Assembly: GCF_011742925.1 (NCBI RefSeq)
Contig: NZ_WAEL01000002.1
Coordinates: 1 to 64,000, forward strand
Reading direction: 5' to 3'
Length of the DNA stretch: 64,000 nucleotides
Source of the DNA: Fibrivirga algicola
GTDB taxonomy: Bacteria > Bacteroidota > Bacteroidia > Cytophagales > Spirosomataceae
Part shown: piece by piece, positions 60,932-64,000 of the stretch
How the letters are laid out: each line of letters starts with the position of its first letter
Numbering within the stretch: position 1 is the first letter of the stretch
Program-made: the position numbers and the translations under genes
Notes under the pieces: generated by a model
Told to the model about the DNA's origin: nothing
The model's database searches: none
The model's input: the letters and a program-made list of their open reading frames with translations, nothing else

Positions 60932-62014
60932 TTACTCGGCGTACAGCCCCAAATTGGCAACTACCTTGCTCGGCTGCTCGAATTTGTACTGTATCTTTTC
61001 GTTCTCTTTCACCTGGCGCAAGCCTTCCAGAAGGATTTTGTCCTCTTTTTTAAGTCCCGATCGAACCACGAAAATGTGCGGCAACTCAGCGGCCACGGCA
61101 ATCTCGCGCGACCGAATCTTGTTGTCTTTGTCTATCACATAGACATACTTTTTCTCGAGAACTTCGAAGGTGGCTTTCTGCGGAATGATCATGGCGTTCC
61201 GGAATGGCAGTGTCATCTGCACCGTACCTGTTTCGCCATGCCGCAGAATAGCCTTGGGGTTCGGGAACGTGGCCCGAAACGCGATATTCCCGGTTTCGTT
61301 ATTGAAGTCGGCCTCAATGGTTTCAACCTTACCATTGTAAGGAAAAAGTTGGTTATTGGCCAGCATCAGGTGTACGTTGGTCAAATTGCCCGACGCAGCC
61401 TTGGTTTTTAAATCTAAGTACTCGGCCTCCGGCACGTTGAAATAGACCCACATCTGGCTGTTATCTGACAAGGTGGTCAGCAGATCACCTTCGTCGACCA
61501 GGCTGCCAAGACGAACCTGAAAGTGATCCATCATCCCCGAAAAAGGGGCTTTGATCTTGGTGAATCCCAGGTGGGTCTGCGCCAGCGCCACTTCTGCTTT
61601 GGCTTTGTCGAGTTTAGCATCGGCCATCGACAGTTCATTGGGCGCCACAATCTTGTTGTCGGCCAGCTTTTTGGTATTCTGATACTCGATATTGGCGAAG
61701 TTAGCTTCAGCCTGTGCCTTCTGGAGTTCAGCCTCATACAGCTTGGGCATGATCTGAAACATCATCTGGCCCTGCCTGACCGATTGGCCTTCATCGACGT
61801 AAATGTTTTGAATGTAACCCCGCTGCTGAGCCCGCATCTCGATATGACGGATAGCCTTTATCTGTGCCACATAATCTTTGGTGATCGTCGTATCTTTCAC
61901 CAATGGACTGGTCACCCGGTAATTAACTTCTTCTTCTTTCTTTTCTTCTTCTTTCGTGCAGCTTGTGAGGCAAGTAAGGGCAAACAAGCCCATGAGCACA
62001 TGACTTTTTTTCAT
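60932..62014 (-). CDS. RND efflux periplasmic adaptor lipoprotein (membrane fusion protein)
   Basis: 360 residues from ATG 62014, start of the lipoprotein signal MKKSHVLMGLFALTCLTSC (Cys19); an upstream GTG at 62041 would spoil it. A charged linker (KEEEKKEEE) is followed by a barrel-sandwich domain (IEMRAQQRGYIQNIYVDEGQ), an alpha hairpin (~90-150; YEAELQKAQAEANFANIEYQ), the second lipoyl half (FTKIKAPFSGMMDHFQVRLG) and beta-barrel and membrane-proximal domains. First gene of the three-gene operon. It bridges the pump and the outer-membrane channel. Confidence 0.96.
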   Translation of the reverse strand: MKKSHVLMGLFALTCLTSCTKEEEKKEEEVNYRVTSPLVKDTTITKDYVAQIKAIRHIEMRAQQRGYIQNIYVDEGQSVRQGQMMFQIMPKLYEAELQKAQAEANFANIEYQNTKKLADNKIVAPNELSMADAKLDKAKAEVALAQTHLGFTKIKAPFSGMMDHFQVRLGSLVDEGDLLTTLSDNSQMWVYFNVPEAEYLDLKTKAASGNLTNVHLMLANNQLFPYNGKVETIEADFNNETGNIAFRATFPNPKAILRHGETGTVQMTLPFRNAMIIPQKATFEVLEKKYVYVIDKDNKIRSREIAVAAELPHIFVVRSGLKKEDKILLEGLRQVKENEKIQYKFEQPSKVVANLGLYAE

Positions 62015-62136
62015 ATAACTATTGTGGAAATAAGTGAGCACCAGCCACGTTGCCTGTTCTGGTCAGAAACGGCGGTTCCCGGGTTGGCGCCAGGTCGGTA
62101 ATGACTTACCCAGGTGGTAGAGTGAAATGGGAAATT

Positions 62137-62436
62137 TTAATTGAAATGGCTATGATGGAGGGTGATAGCTCGGCCCGGCGGCGCATTGGCCGCATGTTCC
62201 AACTGCCAGATGAGGCTGTCCTTCTGCTGATTAGCTCGCTGGCATTCTGTAAACTGATGCTGCCACGTAACGTACCCAACCGGAAACGAAGCTCCGCTTA
62301 CTTCGTACCCATGGCCGCTCCGTAGCAAGCTGTGCTCGTGCAACAATAAGCCATTGAAGACGAGTGAGAAAGCGAGTGCCAGCCCAAGGCTATAGAGTAA
62401 AATCGAGGGAGAATGTCGGCGTTTCATTAATTGCAT
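62137..62436 (-). CDS. Small membrane-anchored protein upstream of the efflux operon
   Basis: 99 residues from ATG 62436 (ATG 62427 is equally possible). One membrane helix at ~13-32 (LLYSLGLALAFSLVFNGLLL), then a periplasmic part of ~65 residues with a coiled-coil-like stretch (WQHQFTECQRANQQKDSLIW) and a His-rich end (LHHSHFN). Lies 122 bp before the adaptor gene on the same strand. No family recognised. The His-rich tail might bind metal, which would suit an efflux context, but that is speculation. Confidence 0.6.
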   Translation of the reverse strand: MQLMKRRHSPSILLYSLGLALAFSLVFNGLLLHEHSLLRSGHGYEVSGASFPVGYVTWQHQFTECQRANQQKDSLIWQLEHAANAPPGRAITLHHSHFN

Positions 62437-62765
62437 CCGTGTTGAGTGATACAAAACAGCCTCGCCGGCATTATAACCGCGTGAAAAGGAAATTAGAAAA
62501 GTGTAAAATCGAACGGCTCACTCTAGTGTATCGCCTCTATGTACTGGGAATAGTTATAATTAATAGTCGTTAGAATCAAAACAGGCAATTCCAACGGCCG
62601 ATGAATAGAATAGCCTTTATGTACACTCAACATGCTGGCAGCTACAGCGTCTGCCACGGTGGCCTGTCAGAAAACTAGCCTGTACCTATGGATATTGGGT
62701 AAATTTGGGGTTTACTTTGTCTTAAGGGCCAACCAGACAGTGGTTAACAGGATCTGTCCAGCAAT
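62437..62765. promoter_or_regulatory. Divergent intergenic region with candidate promoter for the Crp-like gene
   Basis: TAAATTTG at 62700-62707 matches TAnnTTTG, and TTACTTTG follows at 62712-62719, 47 bp before the start codon. Neither has an obvious TTG partner at 19-23 bp. The rest shows no gene. Confidence 0.4.
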
Positions 62766-63344
62766 TTGACTTTACTGCCATTAATCAGCCACTTCGAGCA
62801 GTTTATTCCACTGGAAACGGGCGAAAAACAACTTTTTGAAGGGCGGGTGAGCCAACGGTCCATTAAACGTCGGCAAGCTATTTTGCAGGAAGGTTTTCCC
62901 TGCAAACACTACTCGTTTGTGGTGGCCGGTTGCTTCCGCATGTACGCCATTGACCGGAATGGCGTTGAGCATAACATCCAGTTTGCCGCTGATAACGAAT
63001 GGATTGCCGACATTGGCAGCTTCCATTCCGGAAAGCCCAGTAAATTGTTCATCGAAGCTGTTGAACCGTCTGTGGTATTACAGATTGAGCAACAAGACCT
63101 GTACTTTCTTTATCGGAACGTACCTAAACTCGACCGGATCTTCAAAGTCATTATCGAGGATAAGTACGTTGAGTTACAGAACCGGTTGCTACAAACCATT
63201 AGCTCAACCGCTCAGGAACGGTACCTGGCTTTTCTTGACGAATACCCTGCTCTGGCCTCACGCCTGCCCAACACGCAGATCGCCTCTTACCTGGGCATCA
63301 CCCCTGAGTTTCTCAGCAAAATCCGAAAAACCATTGCCACCTGA
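62766..63344 (+). CDS. Crp/Fnr-family transcriptional regulator
   Basis: 192 residues from a TTG start; an in-frame TAA at 62745 and absence of any ATG before residue ~60 leave little choice. Cyclic-nucleotide-binding-like jelly roll at ~25-125 (RRQAILQEGFPCKHYSFVVA, CFRMYAIDRNGVEHNIQFAA, GKPSKLFIEAVEPSVVLQIE), dimer helix ~125-150 and a short C-terminal helix-turn-helix (NTQIASYLGITPEFLSKIRK). The cAMP-contact signature of true CRP is not present, so the ligand is unknown. This short type is very common in Bacteroidota. Targets unknown; the next gene, a secreted hydrolase, is on the same strand behind a terminator. Confidence 0.92.
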   Translation: MTLLPLISHFEQFIPLETGEKQLFEGRVSQRSIKRRQAILQEGFPCKHYSFVVAGCFRMYAIDRNGVEHNIQFAADNEWIADIGSFHSGKPSKLFIEAVEPSVVLQIEQQDLYFLYRNVPKLDRIFKVIIEDKYVELQNRLLQTISSTAQERYLAFLDEYPALASRLPNTQIASYLGITPEFLSKIRKTIAT

Positions 63345-63352
63345 GCGCATTG

Positions 63353-63380
63353 GGCTTAAACCAGTTTAAGCCTATTTCTT
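63353..63380 (+). terminator. Hairpin after the Crp-like gene
   Basis: GGCTTAAAC (63353-63361) pairs with GTTTAAGCC (63364-63372), followed by TATTTCTT. Confidence 0.6.
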
Positions 63381-63442
63381 AATCTAGTTTATTCCTGGGG
63401 GACTAGTAAAGAGAGACTTTTGCCGTCGCAACTCACACGGTT

Positions 63443-64000
63443 ATGCATCTGCGATTTCTCCTGGTATTACTAGTTAGTACATCAACCTCATTTGGGCAGC
63501 AGTCGACGACGATGCGTCACTTTGCACAGGCAACGCCTTCACCTTCAGGGTCTATACCCTACGGCAATAATTCCAATGCAGGCCGTTATATCACAGCGGG
63601 TGATGCCCGGATCTATGTTGAGGTGTATGGAAAAGGCAGGCCATTGGTTGTGCTGCACGGCGGTGGCTATGGTTCTACGTACGAGATGGCCACTTTTGTT
63701 GATAGTTTGTCCAAGACCTATCAGGTCATAGCGATTTCCACCAGAGGGCATGGCAGATCGGAGATTGGTTCTACCCCTATGACGTATGAGCAAAAGGCCA
63801 ACGATGTGTATGCGGTCATTCAGGCCATGACCAGCGACAGTGTCACGGTGCTAGGCTTTAGCGATGGAGCCTACACAGGCTATAAACTAGCCAGCATGTA
63901 CCCGGCACGGGTTCGGAAACTGGTCGCTATTGGGGCCGGTGAGCAAGTGCCGGGGCTTCGCAAAGTGATTTTAGACACCGGAACAGCCTTCAGACTGGAT
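63443..64000 (+). CDS. Secreted alpha/beta hydrolase (3' end outside window)
   Basis: 186 codons from ATG 63443 to the window edge with no stop. Signal peptide MHLRFLLVLLVSTSTSFGQQ. The alpha/beta-hydrolase core shows the oxyanion motif VLHGGGYGS (~71-79), ISTRGHGRSE and the nucleophile elbow LGFSDGAYTG, with Ser in GFSDG in place of the more common GHSxG. Catalytic Asp and His would lie beyond the edge. Periplasmic or secreted; substrate unknown. Not closely related to the RsbQ-like protein at 13791-14597, which has no signal peptide. Confidence 0.85.
   Translation, partial: MHLRFLLVLLVSTSTSFGQQSTTMRHFAQATPSPSGSIPYGNNSNAGRYITAGDARIYVEVYGKGRPLVVLHGGGYGSTYEMATFVDSLSKTYQVIAISTRGHGRSEIGSTPMTYEQKANDVYAVIQAMTSDSVTVLGFSDGAYTGYKLASMYPARVRKLVAIGAGEQVPGLRKVILDTGTAFRLD

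Noticed and set aside
1-64000. tRNA, rRNA, prophage, integrase or toxin-antitoxin genes
   Set aside because: Looked for and not found; no tRNA-like clover-leaf with CCA or rRNA core sequence, and no phage or recombinase proteins.

Overview
The window is chromosomal DNA of a Bacteroidota bacterium, most likely a Spirosoma-like member of the Cytophagales. The evidence is three SusC/SusD pairs, LytTR and HisKA signalling proteins, SprB/DUF11-type surface proteins, Bacteroidota-type -7 boxes (TAnnTTTG), lipoprotein-rich envelope functions and moderately high GC. The genus is inferred from protein style and was not tested. I see no rRNA, tRNA, CRISPR array, prophage or insertion sequence. Two genes are cut by the window edges: a surface-protein gene on the left (minus strand, 1-984) and a secreted alpha/beta hydrolase on the right (plus strand, 63443-64000).

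Layout. 1-4322: two minus-strand repeat-rich surface proteins. 4620-4735: a plus-strand intrinsic terminator with no gene in front of it, a possible small RNA. 5234-7018: HisKA kinase plus LytTR regulator. 7048-8460: hslU. 8659-9411: SRAP (YedK/HMCES) protein. 9608-12505: TonB-dependent receptor-like barrel. 12595-15044: a three-gene minus-strand operon of a lone receiver, an RsbQ-like alpha/beta hydrolase and a histidine kinase with an RsbP-like PAS domain. 15358-19094: circularly permuted ATP-grasp protein and a DUF5916 protein. 19530-28352: SusC/SusD followed by a PI-PLC-C1-like phospholipase and a YncE/phosphoesterase fusion. 28661-38049: SusC/SusD, a secreted unknown and a VCBS/UnbV lipoprotein. 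38273-42506: minus-strand envelope cluster of a Tyr/Gly-rich secreted protein, a membrane-anchored winged-helix regulator and three small related periplasmic proteins. 42869-45745: GH106-type rhamnosidase. 46194-49725: small membrane protein, two NlpE-like paralogues and an M14 peptidase. 50049-56142: SusC/SusD plus a glucoamylase/GH144-like enzyme. 56274-62436: RND efflux operon with a small membrane protein upstream. 62766 to the end: Crp/Fnr-type regulator and the cut hydrolase.

How it fits together. Most genes serve nutrient capture at the outer membrane. One Sus locus has only phospho-ester cleaving partners and another has a probable beta-glucanase. The strongest candidate for an unusual system is the RsbQ-like hydrolase / PAS-kinase / receiver operon. 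It looks like the Bacillus RsbQ-RsbP energy-stress pair with the PP2C phosphatase output replaced by a histidine kinase. The second is a membrane-bound one-component regulator translationally linked to a set of GldM-C-like periplasmic paralogues. At DNA level, the octamer AACGTACC/GGTACGTT (usually AACGTACCY) occurs about 30 times or more, where about two are expected by chance. Several gene junctions carry long perfect or near-perfect palindromes, including one with 52-bp arms.
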